DNA of 7,095 nt from Planctomycetota bacterium (GTDB lineage Bacteria > Planctomycetota > Phycisphaerae > UBA1845 > PWPN01): NCBI GenBank assembly GCA_020346805.1, contig CP070790.1:3716592-3723686 (forward strand), written 5' to 3'. Each line of letters opens with the position of its first letter. The stretch's first letter is position 1. The position numbers were made by a program, and so were the translations under genes. Positions 1 to 6,270 of the stretch are shown here, in pieces. Under the pieces are notes generated by a model. The model had not been told where the DNA came from and did not search any database. It was given only the letters and a program-made list of their open reading frames with translations.

Positions 1-141
1 GTATTGTGGATTTTTGGTTTTGAGATACAGGCCTTCTAAAATAACCAGCATTACCCCCAGGCCGATAGTCAAAGGGGGGAACAGATAATGAAACATTATG
101 GTGAAGGCGAACTGGAGACGAGAGAGCAAAGCAACGTCCAT
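1..141 (-). CDS. cydA: Cytochrome bd ubiquinol oxidase subunit I, N-terminal fragment (cut by window edge)
   Basis: Reading the minus strand from position 141 gives 47 open codons that continue past the window. The peptide begins [13 protein letters not shown] and continues with [14 protein letters not shown] and a hydrophobic stretch ending [12 protein letters not shown]. This is the characteristic first transmembrane segment of CydA. The motif LSRLQFAxTxMxHxLFxPLT is conserved across the family, and His18 matches E. coli CydA His19, a haem-iron ligand. CydA forms, with CydB, the membrane quinol oxidase that reduces O2 to water with high affinity, typically under low oxygen. Start: the family usually begins at the Met of MDV. 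An in-frame ATG 11 codons upstream (position 174), with GGAAG six bases before it, would add a short hydrophobic extension and cannot be excluded. The gene is transcribed divergently from the activase. Identity is very likely; only the start is uncertain. Confidence 0.93.
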   Translation of the reverse strand, partial: MDVALLSRLQFAFTIMFHYLFPPLTIGLGVMLVILEGLYLKTKNPQY

Positions 142-455
142 AATGGATGTTCCCGGAATCAGGAAATTAAACATGTATAACTTCCACTGGCATCGATAGC
201 ATATGCCATGTTTTGATCGGAGCCAAATACAATGCATTCAGCGGCGATAATCAATAACTTTTTGGCTAAGTACAGCCACCTTTAATCGTATACATAAGCG
301 CACAACAGCAAAGTTAGCAAAATGTTCGGATTGACAAGAGTTATGTTAGTGATTACTATATTAGTGTAATTGGGGTTGGGTAGGGCGTTTCGAACATCTT
401 ATAGGAACTTGGAAGCGGCGCGGTTTAATTGGATTATAACTCGGCGACATAAACG
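142..455. other. Divergent intergenic region between cydA and the activase gene
   Basis: About 310 bp lie between two divergent genes, with no credible ORF. The right half holds a strong candidate promoter for the activase (listed separately). The direct repeat TTAGTG occurs at 346-351 and 361-366, straddling the -10 box, and could be a regulator site, but two 6-mers are weak evidence. Leftward, only poor sigma70 matches exist for cydA (for example TTGATT, 17 bases, TGTATT, read on the minus strand near 222-261). No clear two-armed FNR, ArcA or Rex site was seen. A run of GGGG, GGG and GGG at 372-384 lies in the predicted activase leader. The frame of the activase is closed by TAA at 450-452, directly before its ATG. 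Confidence 0.6.
331..359 (+). promoter_or_regulatory. Sigma70-type promoter for the activase operon
   Basis: A perfect -35 box TTGACA at 331-336 is followed by a 17-base spacer and a -10-like TACTAT at 354-359 (4 of 6 to consensus). Transcription would start near 366 and leave a leader of about 90 nt before the ATG at 456. Spacing and -35 quality are good; the -10 is mediocre, which fits a promoter needing an activator or open to regulation. Confidence 0.6.
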
Positions 456-3400
456 ATGAATATCCATCTCGGAATTGACGTAGGCGCGGTCGGCGTCAAA
501 GCCGTGATTATCCTCCCCAGGGAGTATGGGGAGCCGGTTCTCGCCCGCAACGGTTCGAGTATGTCGCTTCGTCTGTTGAAGATCCCCGATGATGGATCTT
601 TGTCGGTTTTGGTTGCCGATTGTCGCCGAACACGGGGTCGTCCCCTCGAAGTAGTCCGATCCTTGCTTGCCGATTTACTCGAACTTCTGGGTGATTATTC
701 GATCGGATCGATGATGTTGACCGGTTCGGGCAGCCGATTGGTTGCCGAGGCGCTCCAGGTGCCTACCTGCAATGAGTTTCAGGCTTTGGCCCGAGCGGTA
801 GGCCTGCTTCATCCTGAAGTGCGAACGGTATTCGAGATGGGCGGGGAGACGAGTAAATATCTGCGTCTGGAACCCGATCCTGCCAGCGGAAAGTTGGGAA
901 TTTTGGATTACAGCGCTAACGGTGATTGCGCCGCCGGTACCGGTGCCTTTCTCGATCAGCAGGCGGGCCGACTGCAGTACGCGGTTGAGGATATCGGATC
1001 TATTGTCGCCCGGGCCGAGCGTGCCGCGCAGGTCGCCGGCCGATGCAGCGTTTTTGCCAAGAGCGATATGATCCATGCCCAGCAGAAGGGCTTTAATCCG
1101 CCTGAGGTTTTACGCGGTTTGTGCAAGGCGGTAGCCACCAATTACAAATCTGCGGTGGTCAAGGGCCGAATCCCCAAGCCCCCGGTCGCCATGGTCGGTG
1201 GGGTGTCGGCCAATTCGGCGGTGGTGCGGGAACTTGCCGATTTGTTCAAGCTGGAAAATGGATCCATGTTCGTACCGCCAGCCGCTGAATTGTTAACCGC
1301 GGTTGGGGCCGCGCTCATCGCATCGGAGACAGATCAGAGTAAGGAATTAAATTTATGTGAACGTCTGGCTCAGATTAGCAATAAAAACGATGGCAATGGT
1401 TATAGCTTTGCCACTTCATCGCCTTTGACCCTCGATCGTGTTTTGCTGTTGCGGGATCGTATACGGTCTTACGAATTTCCCGAGGACGGCTCAGTTGTTG
1501 ACGCGTACCTGGGACTCGATATCGGGTCGGTGGGTACCAAACTGGTGGCCATCGACCAGCGGGGTGAGGTTATCTATGACATTTTCACCCGTACCGACGG
1601 TCGGCCTATTGAAGTTGTGGCTCGCATTCTCAAGGAGCTCGAGCAGGCCGTCGGTTCGCGAATTCGCATATGTGCTGCAGGTTCCACCGGCAGCGGGCGC
1701 GAACTTATCGGTGAACTTGTCGGGGCCGACAGTATTACCGACGAAATCACCTGCCACAAAACCGGGGCGACTTTCGTCGGCGATCGACTGCTGGGCAAAC
1801 GCCCGGATACCATCTTCGAAATCGGCGGTCAGGATAGCAAATTTATCAGTCTCCAGCCCGAGGGAGGCGATTCAACCGATACCATCGTGGTGGATTTCAC
1901 CATGAACGAGGCTTGTGCCGCCGGTACCGGAAGTTTCCTGGAAGAAAGGGCGGAAGAACTCGGCGTTTCCATCAAGGATGAGTTCTCACAATTGGCCCTC
2001 AGTTCAAGGGCTCCGGTCAGGCTCGGCGAACGCTGCACCGTATTTATGGAACGCGACGTCAATACCGTGATGCAGCGCGGCGCCAGGCTGGAAGATGTAA
2101 TAGCCGGTCTGGCTTATTCGGTGGTTTATAATTACATCAACCGGGTGGTCAGAGGCCGGTATATCGGCGACTGTGTCTTCTATCAGGGGGGAACGGCATA
2201 TAACGACGCGGTGGCCGCCGCATTCAGTGCCATATGTGATAAGGAAATCATCGTCCCGCCGCATAATGCGGTTCTTGGTGCCATCGGTGCTGCTTTAATG
2301 GCCAAGGAGAAGGTTATCAGTACCGGTGCCCAAACCCGCTTCCGCGGATATGACATCAGCCGAATCGATTACACGCTGCGTGAATTTACCTGTAAAGGCT
2401 GCGGCAATGCCTGCTCGGTGCAGGAATTCAAGGTCGAAAGTGAAAAGACGTACTGGGGCGATAAGTGTTCCGATCGCTACCGCAAAAAGGCCAAGACCGA
2501 TCGTAAGCCGGTAATTCCCGATCTGGTAGCCCTGAGAAACGAGTTGCTGCATGCCGACGATGACGGTGATCACGCCGGTACCGAGGTAACCATCGGCCTG
2601 CCGACGGCTATGTATACCTACGATTTGTTGCCCTTGTGGCGCCGCTTTTTCCGCGATTGCGGATTCAAGGTCGAACTGTCCAGCCCAACCAATCGGCAAA
2701 TCGTGCAACTCGGATATGACAGTATTGTGGCCGAGCCCTGCTTCCCCATAATCGTTGCCCACGGGCATGTGGCCGAGCTGGTCGATAAAGGTGTCGATTA
2801 TATCTGGCTGCCGAATATCATGTCCGCCCAGACTGAATTCATGGATAACGAATCTTATGTATGTCCCTGGGGCCAGACCTTGCCTTTCGTGATTCGCCAG
2901 GCACCGCCTTTTAAGTCCTGGCGGGATCGGATCCTCTGTCCGACTATTTGTTTGCGGGAGGGGAGTGGGCATCTTCGCGAGATCTTATTAAAGACGGCAG
3001 CGGACTTGCGTGTGCGGCGTGCGGTCGCCGCCAGGGCGTTTGCATCGGCATGGGAGGCCATGGAAAGATTCCATAACCAGTATCAAAAGGCCGGTCGGCA
3101 GGCATTGGAAACCCTGGAAAGACGCGCCGAAAGCGGCATGGTGATTGTCGGGCGGCCTTACAACATTCACGATCTGGGAGTCAGCCTGCAGGTAGCACGA
3201 AAACTGCGGGATTACTATGGGGTAAACGTTTTGCCCCTAGATGCCCTGCCGTTAAACGATGTCGATATTCGTGACGTTAATGAAAACATGTACTGGGATT
3301 ACGGGCGGAAGATATTGGCGGCGTCAAAGATCGTGGGCCGTTATCCCAACCTGCACATAATCTACATTACCAACTTCAAGTGCGGGCCGGATTCGTTTGT

Positions 3401-3647
3401 CAAAGGTTTCGTTCGCTCGGCTTCCGGCAAACCGTTTCTCAGCCTGCAGTTTGACGGGCATTCCAACGATGCCGGCATGATGACGCGGTGCGAAGCCTAT
3501 CTGGATAGTAAAGGTATTCTGCGATGGTGGCGCAAGTCGAAAAGCAAACCCGCGGCCAAAGACTCAAGGGGCGAAGAGTCTACATTCCCCCCATGGCCTA
3601 CGCCGGTGCCAGATTTCTCGCCGCAGCATTCCGGTCAGTCGGTATAG
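456..3647 (+). CDS. Acyl-CoA dehydratase activase: two tandem ASKHA (BcrAD/BadFG) domains plus DUF2229-like region
   Basis: This 1063-aa protein belongs to the activator superfamily of 2-hydroxyacyl-CoA dehydratases and benzoyl-CoA reductases, which couples ATP hydrolysis to low-potential electron transfer. ASKHA domain 1 spans about residues 4-290: phosphate loop GIDVGAVGVK, EMGGETSKY at 127-135, CAAGTGAF with Cys158, RCSVF with Cys197, and GGV near 248. Domain 2 spans about 352-617: GLDIGSVGTK, EIGGQDSKF at 455-463, CAAGTGSF with Cys487, RCTVF with Cys527, and GG at 578-579. The two Cys per domain match the [4Fe-4S] ligands of HgdC (Cys127 and Cys166 in Acidaminococcus), so one chain may supply all four ligands that a homodimer normally shares. 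Residues about 640-1015 resemble DUF2229, with CKGCGNAC (Cys646, 649, 653), Cys671 and a FKCGPDSF motif at 974-981. ATG456 is the first possible start because TAA sits at 450-452; its Shine-Dalgarno is weak. The 3' end overlaps the next gene by 124 bp. Substrate unknown. Confidence 0.9.
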   Translation: MNIHLGIDVGAVGVKAVIILPREYGEPVLARNGSSMSLRLLKIPDDGSLSVLVADCRRTRGRPLEVVRSLLADLLELLGDYSIGSMMLTGSGSRLVAEALQVPTCNEFQALARAVGLLHPEVRTVFEMGGETSKYLRLEPDPASGKLGILDYSANGDCAAGTGAFLDQQAGRLQYAVEDIGSIVARAERAAQVAGRCSVFAKSDMIHAQQKGFNPPEVLRGLCKAVATNYKSAVVKGRIPKPPVAMVGGVSANSAVVRELADLFKLENGSMFVPPAAELLTAVGAALIASETDQSKELNLCERLAQISNKNDGNGYSFATSSPLTLDRVLLLRDRIRSYEFPEDGSVVDAYLGLDIGSVGTKLVAIDQRGEVIYDIFTRTDGRPIEVVARILKELEQAVGSRIRICAAGSTGSGRELIGELVGADSITDEITCHKTGATFVGDRLLGKRPDTIFEIGGQDSKFISLQPEGGDSTDTIVVDFTMNEACAAGTGSFLEERAEELGVSIKDEFSQLALSSRAPVRLGERCTVFMERDVNTVMQRGARLEDVIAGLAYSVVYNYINRVVRGRYIGDCVFYQGGTAYNDAVAAAFSAICDKEIIVPPHNAVLGAIGAALMAKEKVISTGAQTRFRGYDISRIDYTLREFTCKGCGNACSVQEFKVESEKTYWGDKCSDRYRKKAKTDRKPVIPDLVALRNELLHADDDGDHAGTEVTIGLPTAMYTYDLLPLWRRFFRDCGFKVELSSPTNRQIVQLGYDSIVAEPCFPIIVAHGHVAELVDKGVDYIWLPNIMSAQTEFMDNESYVCPWGQTLPFVIRQAPPFKSWRDRILCPTICLREGSGHLREILLKTAADLRVRRAVAARAFASAWEAMERFHNQYQKAGRQALETLERRAESGMVIVGRPYNIHDLGVSLQVARKLRDYYGVNVLPLDALPLNDVDIRDVNENMYWDYGRKILAASKIVGRYPNLHIIYITNFKCGPDSFVKGFVRSASGKPFLSLQFDGHSNDAGMMTRCEAYLDSKGILRWWRKSKSKPAAKDSRGEESTFPPWPTPVPDFSPQHSGQSV
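3510..3514 (+). promoter_or_regulatory. Ribosome binding site inside the activase gene that supports the start of the dehydratase-like gene
   Basis: AAAGG lies nine bases upstream of ATG3524, within the coding sequence of the preceding gene. It overlaps the in-frame stop TAA (3509-3511) that closes the second gene's frame just upstream. Because of this stop, ATG3524 is the earliest usable start. The arrangement supports independent or coupled initiation rather than a purely accidental frameshift, although it does not prove it. Confidence 0.5.
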
Positions 3648-4828
3648 AGGCAACCATAACCGATGCCTCGGATACCGATACGCTGGAGCTCGGCGGGCTG
3701 TACAGCAGCGGCGAGGAGTGTTTGCCGCATAAGATAACCCTTGGCGATTTTATCAAGGTTTGCCGATCCCCGGGATTCGACCCGGCCAAGACCGCGTTTT
3801 TAATGGCCACCGCCCACGGTCCCTGCCGTTTCGGCCAATACGCACCCTACCTGAAACAAGTATTAAACGATTTGGGCTACGGCGAGGTTATGGTTTTCTC
3901 GCCGGCTAGTAAGGACGGCTATGAGAGCATAGCTGAGGATGCCGAGGATATTGAGGTTTTTAAGTATACCATCTGGATAGCGGTGATCCTTGGCGATATG
4001 GCCCTGAAATTCCTACTTAAGACCAGACCCTATGAGATCAATGCCGGCGATTCCGATGCTGCCTTCGAAGAATCCATAAACGAGATCGAAGGGCTTATGG
4101 CCCGGCCGGGAATGAAACCTAGGCATAAGCTGCGCGAAGCTGTGGTCATGGTGCAGCGGATGCGGGATCGTTTCCGGAGTATTCCGGCCAGCTACCAGAA
4201 GGGGCGGCCGCTGATCGGTGTGTTGGGGGAGATATATTGTCGGCACAACACCTTCAGCAACGAGGACGTGGTCAGAAGGATCGAGAGAGTCGGCGGGGAA
4301 TGCTGGATGGCCGACATAGCCGAATGGATCTGGTACGCAAACTGGCATCAGCAGACCGAGACGCTGAAGGATAATCCCAGGTTCAGTTGGCCGTATCTTC
4401 AATATAAATTAAAGACCTATGTTCAACACAAATACGAACAAGCCCTGTACGCCCCGGTGGCCGATGACTTGAAGGGCTATGAGGAGCCGCACGATGTCCG
4501 CCAGGTATTGGCGGCGGCCGAGCCTTATCTGCCTTCAAGAGGCTGTCTGGGAGAGATGGCTCTTAGTGTCGGTAAGACCATTTATCTGCACGGCAAAGGG
4601 GCCGACGGGATCATCGATATCAGTCCCTTTACCTGCATGAACGGGATCATCTGCGAGGCAGTGTATCCGGCACTAAGTGCCGACTTTGACGACCTGCCCA
4701 TCCGCATGTGTTACTTCGACGGGGTCGATACCGACATCGACCGCGACCTGGAGATCTTCCTCGACCTGGCCCGCGCCTACCAGGGCCGCAAACCCCACCC
4801 CCGCATCTATCCGGATTATTTTGAATAA
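3524..4828 (+). CDS. 2-hydroxyglutaryl-CoA dehydratase D-component-like Fe-S protein (activase partner)
   Basis: This 434-aa protein matches the C-terminal HGD-D-like section of the large fused acyl-CoA dehydratase activase proteins. Visible family motifs are GRRVYIPPM (16-24), SGEECLPHK (62-70), HGPCRFGQY (98-106) and ISPFTCMNGIICEAVYPAL (366-384). Cys66, Cys101 and Cys371 lie where three-Cys [4Fe-4S] coordination is expected in the dehydratase fold; Cys377 is an extra candidate. The likely role is to accept an electron from the ATPase part and pass it to a bound acyl-CoA or other substrate, in the cytoplasm. It sits in the -1 frame relative to the upstream gene and overlaps its last 124 bp, so the genes are surely co-transcribed and probably translationally coupled. 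In many relatives both parts are one polypeptide, so a frameshift (natural, programmed or an assembly error) in the linker is a live alternative. No CoA-transferase or acyl-CoA enzyme lies beside it, so the substrate cannot be inferred. Confidence 0.85.
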   Translation: MVAQVEKQTRGQRLKGRRVYIPPMAYAGARFLAAAFRSVGIEATITDASDTDTLELGGLYSSGEECLPHKITLGDFIKVCRSPGFDPAKTAFLMATAHGPCRFGQYAPYLKQVLNDLGYGEVMVFSPASKDGYESIAEDAEDIEVFKYTIWIAVILGDMALKFLLKTRPYEINAGDSDAAFEESINEIEGLMARPGMKPRHKLREAVVMVQRMRDRFRSIPASYQKGRPLIGVLGEIYCRHNTFSNEDVVRRIERVGGECWMADIAEWIWYANWHQQTETLKDNPRFSWPYLQYKLKTYVQHKYEQALYAPVADDLKGYEEPHDVRQVLAAAEPYLPSRGCLGEMALSVGKTIYLHGKGADGIIDISPFTCMNGIICEAVYPALSADFDDLPIRMCYFDGVDTDIDRDLEIFLDLARAYQGRKPHPRIYPDYFE

Positions 4829-4841
4829 TGATTTATTCGAA

Positions 4842-4931
4842 TCACGCAAAGGCGCGAGGACACCAAGAGAAGTGAAAAAGCAGGGCTCTGAGTCTCCTGC
4901 CTACTGCCTTCTGCATTCTGTCTCCTGTCTC
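4842..4931 (+). repeat. Interspersed repeat, copy A: 54-bp purine-rich head plus CTG-phased 7-nt array
   Basis: Positions 4842-4895 match 6356-6409 at 43 of 54 bases without gaps, same orientation. The head reads TCACGCAAAGGCGCG and so on, ending CTGAGTCT. It runs into a pyrimidine-rich tail with a 7-nt period: CTGCCTA, CTGCCTT, CTGCATT, then CTGTCTC twice (4897-4931). This fills the gap between the dehydratase-like gene and the convergent toxin gene. No coding potential or transposase is visible. The type resembles non-autonomous or simple-sequence repeats scattered in intergenic DNA of environmental bacteria. Confidence 0.75.
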
Positions 4932-4944
4932 TATCTTTTCGAAC

Positions 4945-5289
4945 CTAATCTACTTCTATCAACAACCTGATTCGATCGAGAACCTGTCCAGTCACGCTGG
5001 TCGGTAATCTGGAAACCGGTTGGCCCAACTCTTTTTTTAAAATTGGGGTTATCATTCTGGCCAGGAGAGAACTGTCGTGATCGAGTTTGTTATGCGGTGT
5101 AGCTTTGACTTCAATATCAATCGCGGTAGCGGGGTAACTGGTCAGCGGACAACCCAGTACATGGCTGCTGCTCTCATTGAACGCATCTCGCGAGACGATT
5201 ACCCATTTATGGATAGTCTCAGAACCCGTAGGATGGTTTTTCTTTATCTGAGGCCAATGATAGACTTCGCCTTGAAGTGGATCAGCCAT
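4945..5289 (-). CDS. MazF/PemK-like type II toxin (putative endoribonuclease)
   Basis: This 114-aa protein has the length and motif order of the PemK/MazF family: an early GEVYHW (7-12), GSE (22-24), the hydrophobic strand WVIVS (29-33), the CPLTS motif (47-51), HDSSLLARMITPI (71-83) and a C-terminal helix GQVLDRIRLLIEV. Such toxins usually cut mRNA. Thr50 aligns with catalytic Thr52 of E. coli MazF and Glu24 with Glu24. At the position of catalytic Arg29, however, the sequence is Lys28 (HKW instead of HRP). The gene follows the antitoxin gene with an 8-bp overlap, and GGAG stands seven bases before its ATG, a classic coupled antitoxin-toxin operon. It converges on the activase unit. RNase activity and target are inferred from the family only. 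Confidence 0.85.
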   Translation of the reverse strand: MADPLQGEVYHWPQIKKNHPTGSETIHKWVIVSRDAFNESSSHVLGCPLTSYPATAIDIEVKATPHNKLDHDSSLLARMITPILKKELGQPVSRLPTSVTGQVLDRIRLLIEVD

Positions 5290-5548
5290 TACGAGACTCC
5301 ATAACTCTCAGTGAGGATCGACTTGCGGTTTGGGTTAGTTTTTGTTCTTCCTGCCGTTGCTCGTCGGACATGGAAGATAGTGCCTGTCTGATCAGCTCAT
5401 CCTCATGCTGTCTGCGCATGACTGCAATCCAATCGGTAAGGGCCTGTACGATGATCTCTGAGATCTTCTTTTCCGGGATCAGGTCTTTAGCTTCCTCCAG
5501 CAGGGCAGCCGGGAGTCTGGCAGAAACGGTTCTGGTTGCGGTTGGCAT
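5282..5548 (-). CDS. Ribbon-helix-helix antitoxin (MazE-like partner of the MazF/PemK toxin)
   Basis: This 88-aa small charged protein starts MPTATRTVSARLP. Residues about 5-13 form the expected DNA-contacting beta strand, followed by helix LLEEAKDLI and helix KISEIIVQALTDWIAVM, the layout of a dimeric ribbon-helix-helix (CopG/MetJ-type) domain. The C-terminal half is rich in Glu, Gln, Arg and Ser and is probably the flexible toxin-neutralising tail. ATG at 5548 is preferred: AAGGAG (5562-5557 on the minus strand) ends eight bases before it. The GTG at 5557 would overlap that Shine-Dalgarno, so the three-residue longer form is unlikely. The gene is first in the operon and overlaps the toxin start by 8 bp. 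The operator upstream suggests autoregulation by the antitoxin or the complex. Strong as a toxin-antitoxin partner; the exact antitoxin family is uncertain. Confidence 0.85.
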   Translation of the reverse strand: MPTATRTVSARLPAALLEEAKDLIPEKKISEIIVQALTDWIAVMRRQHEDELIRQALSSMSDEQRQEEQKLTQTASRSSLRVMESRNG

Positions 5549-5583
5549 GGTCTGCACTCCTTATCTGGGAGACTGTAATGCAA

Positions 5584-5608
5584 AATGTAATACAATATGT
5601 ATTACATT
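5584..5608. promoter_or_regulatory. Palindromic operator of the toxin-antitoxin operon
   Basis: Perfect inverted repeat: AATGTAATACA (5584-5594), 3-bp centre ATA, TGTATTACATT (5598-5608). A further half-site TGTAAT lies at 5574-5579, so TGTAAT/ATTACA elements recur through the leader. The site overlaps the predicted transcription start, just downstream of the -10, where a ribbon-helix-helix repressor would block initiation. Confidence 0.75.
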
Positions 5609-5611
5609 ATT

Positions 5612-5639
5612 ATTATATATATGTTTACGGATTTTGCAA
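5612..5639 (-). promoter_or_regulatory. Promoter of the toxin-antitoxin operon
   Basis: On the minus strand, TTGCAA (5639-5634, 4 of 6 to the -35 consensus) is followed after 16 bases by a perfect TATAAT (5617-5612). The predicted start near 5605 falls inside the palindromic operator, leaving about 55 nt of leader before the antitoxin ATG. Confidence 0.7.
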
Positions 5640-5775
5640 GCTGAAAATAGAGAAAAACAGCATGGCGGTTTAATTGATAATTTAACATCAGAGCGATCAA
5701 GGATTCACAAGTAATTGCAATGAAAAGGCTTATGGTGTTTTTTTGAGGCGGTTGGGTTTGTTTGGTAATTTACCT

Positions 5776-5810
5776 GAAACCGCAGATTAACGCAGATCAT
5801 CGCCGATAAG
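5776..5810 (+). repeat. ACCGCAGAT-type interspersed repeat, uninterrupted copy
   Basis: Reads GAAACCGCAGAT, then TAACGCAGATCATCGCCG. The same left end recurs at 5893 and 6271 in this window. This copy passes straight from ACCGCAGAT to the AACGCAGAT half with no insert, so it serves as the 'empty' form for the two interrupted copies. Confidence 0.6.
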
Positions 5811-5892
5811 AATTTATTTCGGCTGTTCCTGCCTCGCATCGAACACGCCTTATATCTATCAAACCGGTGGCTTAGTTTCGTAATTTTACGAT

Positions 5893-5968
5893 GGAACCGC
5901 AGATCCGCCTACACCCCGTCTCAGCCAAAGGCTACGGCAGGCTATGGCAGACAAGTGAACGCGGATGG
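5893..5968 (+). repeat. ACCGCAGAT-type repeat interrupted by a 51-bp inner element
   Basis: Left half GGAACCGCAGAT (5893-5904) and right half TGAACGCGGATGG (5956-5968) flank an inner segment at 5905-5955. The inner segment starts CCGCCTAC and ends GCAGACAAG, and contains GCCAAAGGCTACGGCAGGC. Its ends match those of the inner segment at 6283-6311. Confidence 0.6.
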
Positions 5969-6041
5969 AAGCAGGTAATATGAACCCTCGCTGGCGCTTC
6001 GGGCTGGTGGTGTGGTGGGTTCGTTTGGCGCATGTAGTGAA

Positions 6042-6065
6042 ACGTCAAAACATCAAAACGTCAAA
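6042..6065 (+). repeat. Three tandem 8-nt units (ACGTCAAA type)
   Basis: ACGTCAAA, ACATCAAA, ACGTCAAA in direct tandem, with one C/T difference in the middle unit. A related pair, GGTCAAAA and AGTCAAAA, lies at 6251-6266 next to another repeat copy. Too few units for a CRISPR or an iteron-type origin claim. Confidence 0.6.
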
Positions 6066-6089
6066 ATGGGGGAATCAATCACATGCGAT

Positions 6090-6102
6090 CCGCCTGAGGC
6101 GG
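6090..6102. repeat. Small GC-rich hairpin element
   Basis: CCGCC, loop TGA, GGCGG: a perfect 5-bp stem preceded by GAT, as in the GATCCGCCT starts of the nearby inner elements. It has no T-run after it, so it is not a rho-independent terminator. It may be a reduced version of the same inner element family. Confidence 0.45.
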
Positions 6103-6250
6103 GTGAGTCTCCGGTCTCTCCCGGTTTATCGGGGCCAACGGCCTATTCTGATGTCAAAGATCATCCATATATAAGAACACAACAGGTGTTCCAATGAGAA
6201 AAGTCGAAACGCTCGTCTCGGCGAAGGACCGAGCCGTAGCCGGGTCGACA

Positions 6251-6266
6251 GGTCAAAAAGTCAAAA
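6251..6266 (+). repeat. Two tandem 8-nt units (GTCAAAA type)
   Basis: GGTCAAAA followed by AGTCAAAA, related to the three units at 6042-6065 and placed directly before the third ACCGCAGAT-type repeat. Confidence 0.45.
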
Positions 6267-6270
6267 TAAA

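Noticed and set aside
372..384. Possible G-quadruplex in the activase leader
   Set aside because: Only three G-runs of three or more are present within a short span, where four are needed for a standard intramolecular structure.
1438..1905. Plus-strand ORF of 155 aa in another frame of the activase
   Set aside because: It overlaps the second ASKHA domain, whose GLDIGSVGTK and GGQDSK motifs are in the main frame; its composition is typical of an off-frame shadow.
2295..2972. Minus-strand ORF of 225 aa inside the activase gene
   Set aside because: It is antisense to well-conserved DUF2229-like coding sequence, has no recognisable family motif, and is explained by the codon bias of the true gene.
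4821..4840. Hairpin GAATAA, TGAT, TTATTC at the stop codon of the dehydratase-like gene, considered as a terminator
   Set aside because: The stem is entirely weak A/T-rich pairing and no U-run follows, so termination is not supported.
5277..5714. Plus-strand ORF of 145 aa opposite the antitoxin
   Set aside because: It is Ser- and Cys-rich antisense of the ribbon-helix-helix antitoxin gene and runs across that gene's promoter and operator.
5965..6197. Short plus-strand ORFs in the repeat-rich region
   Set aside because: They are composed of the octamer repeats and GC-rich repeat elements, lack a ribosome binding site and match no family.
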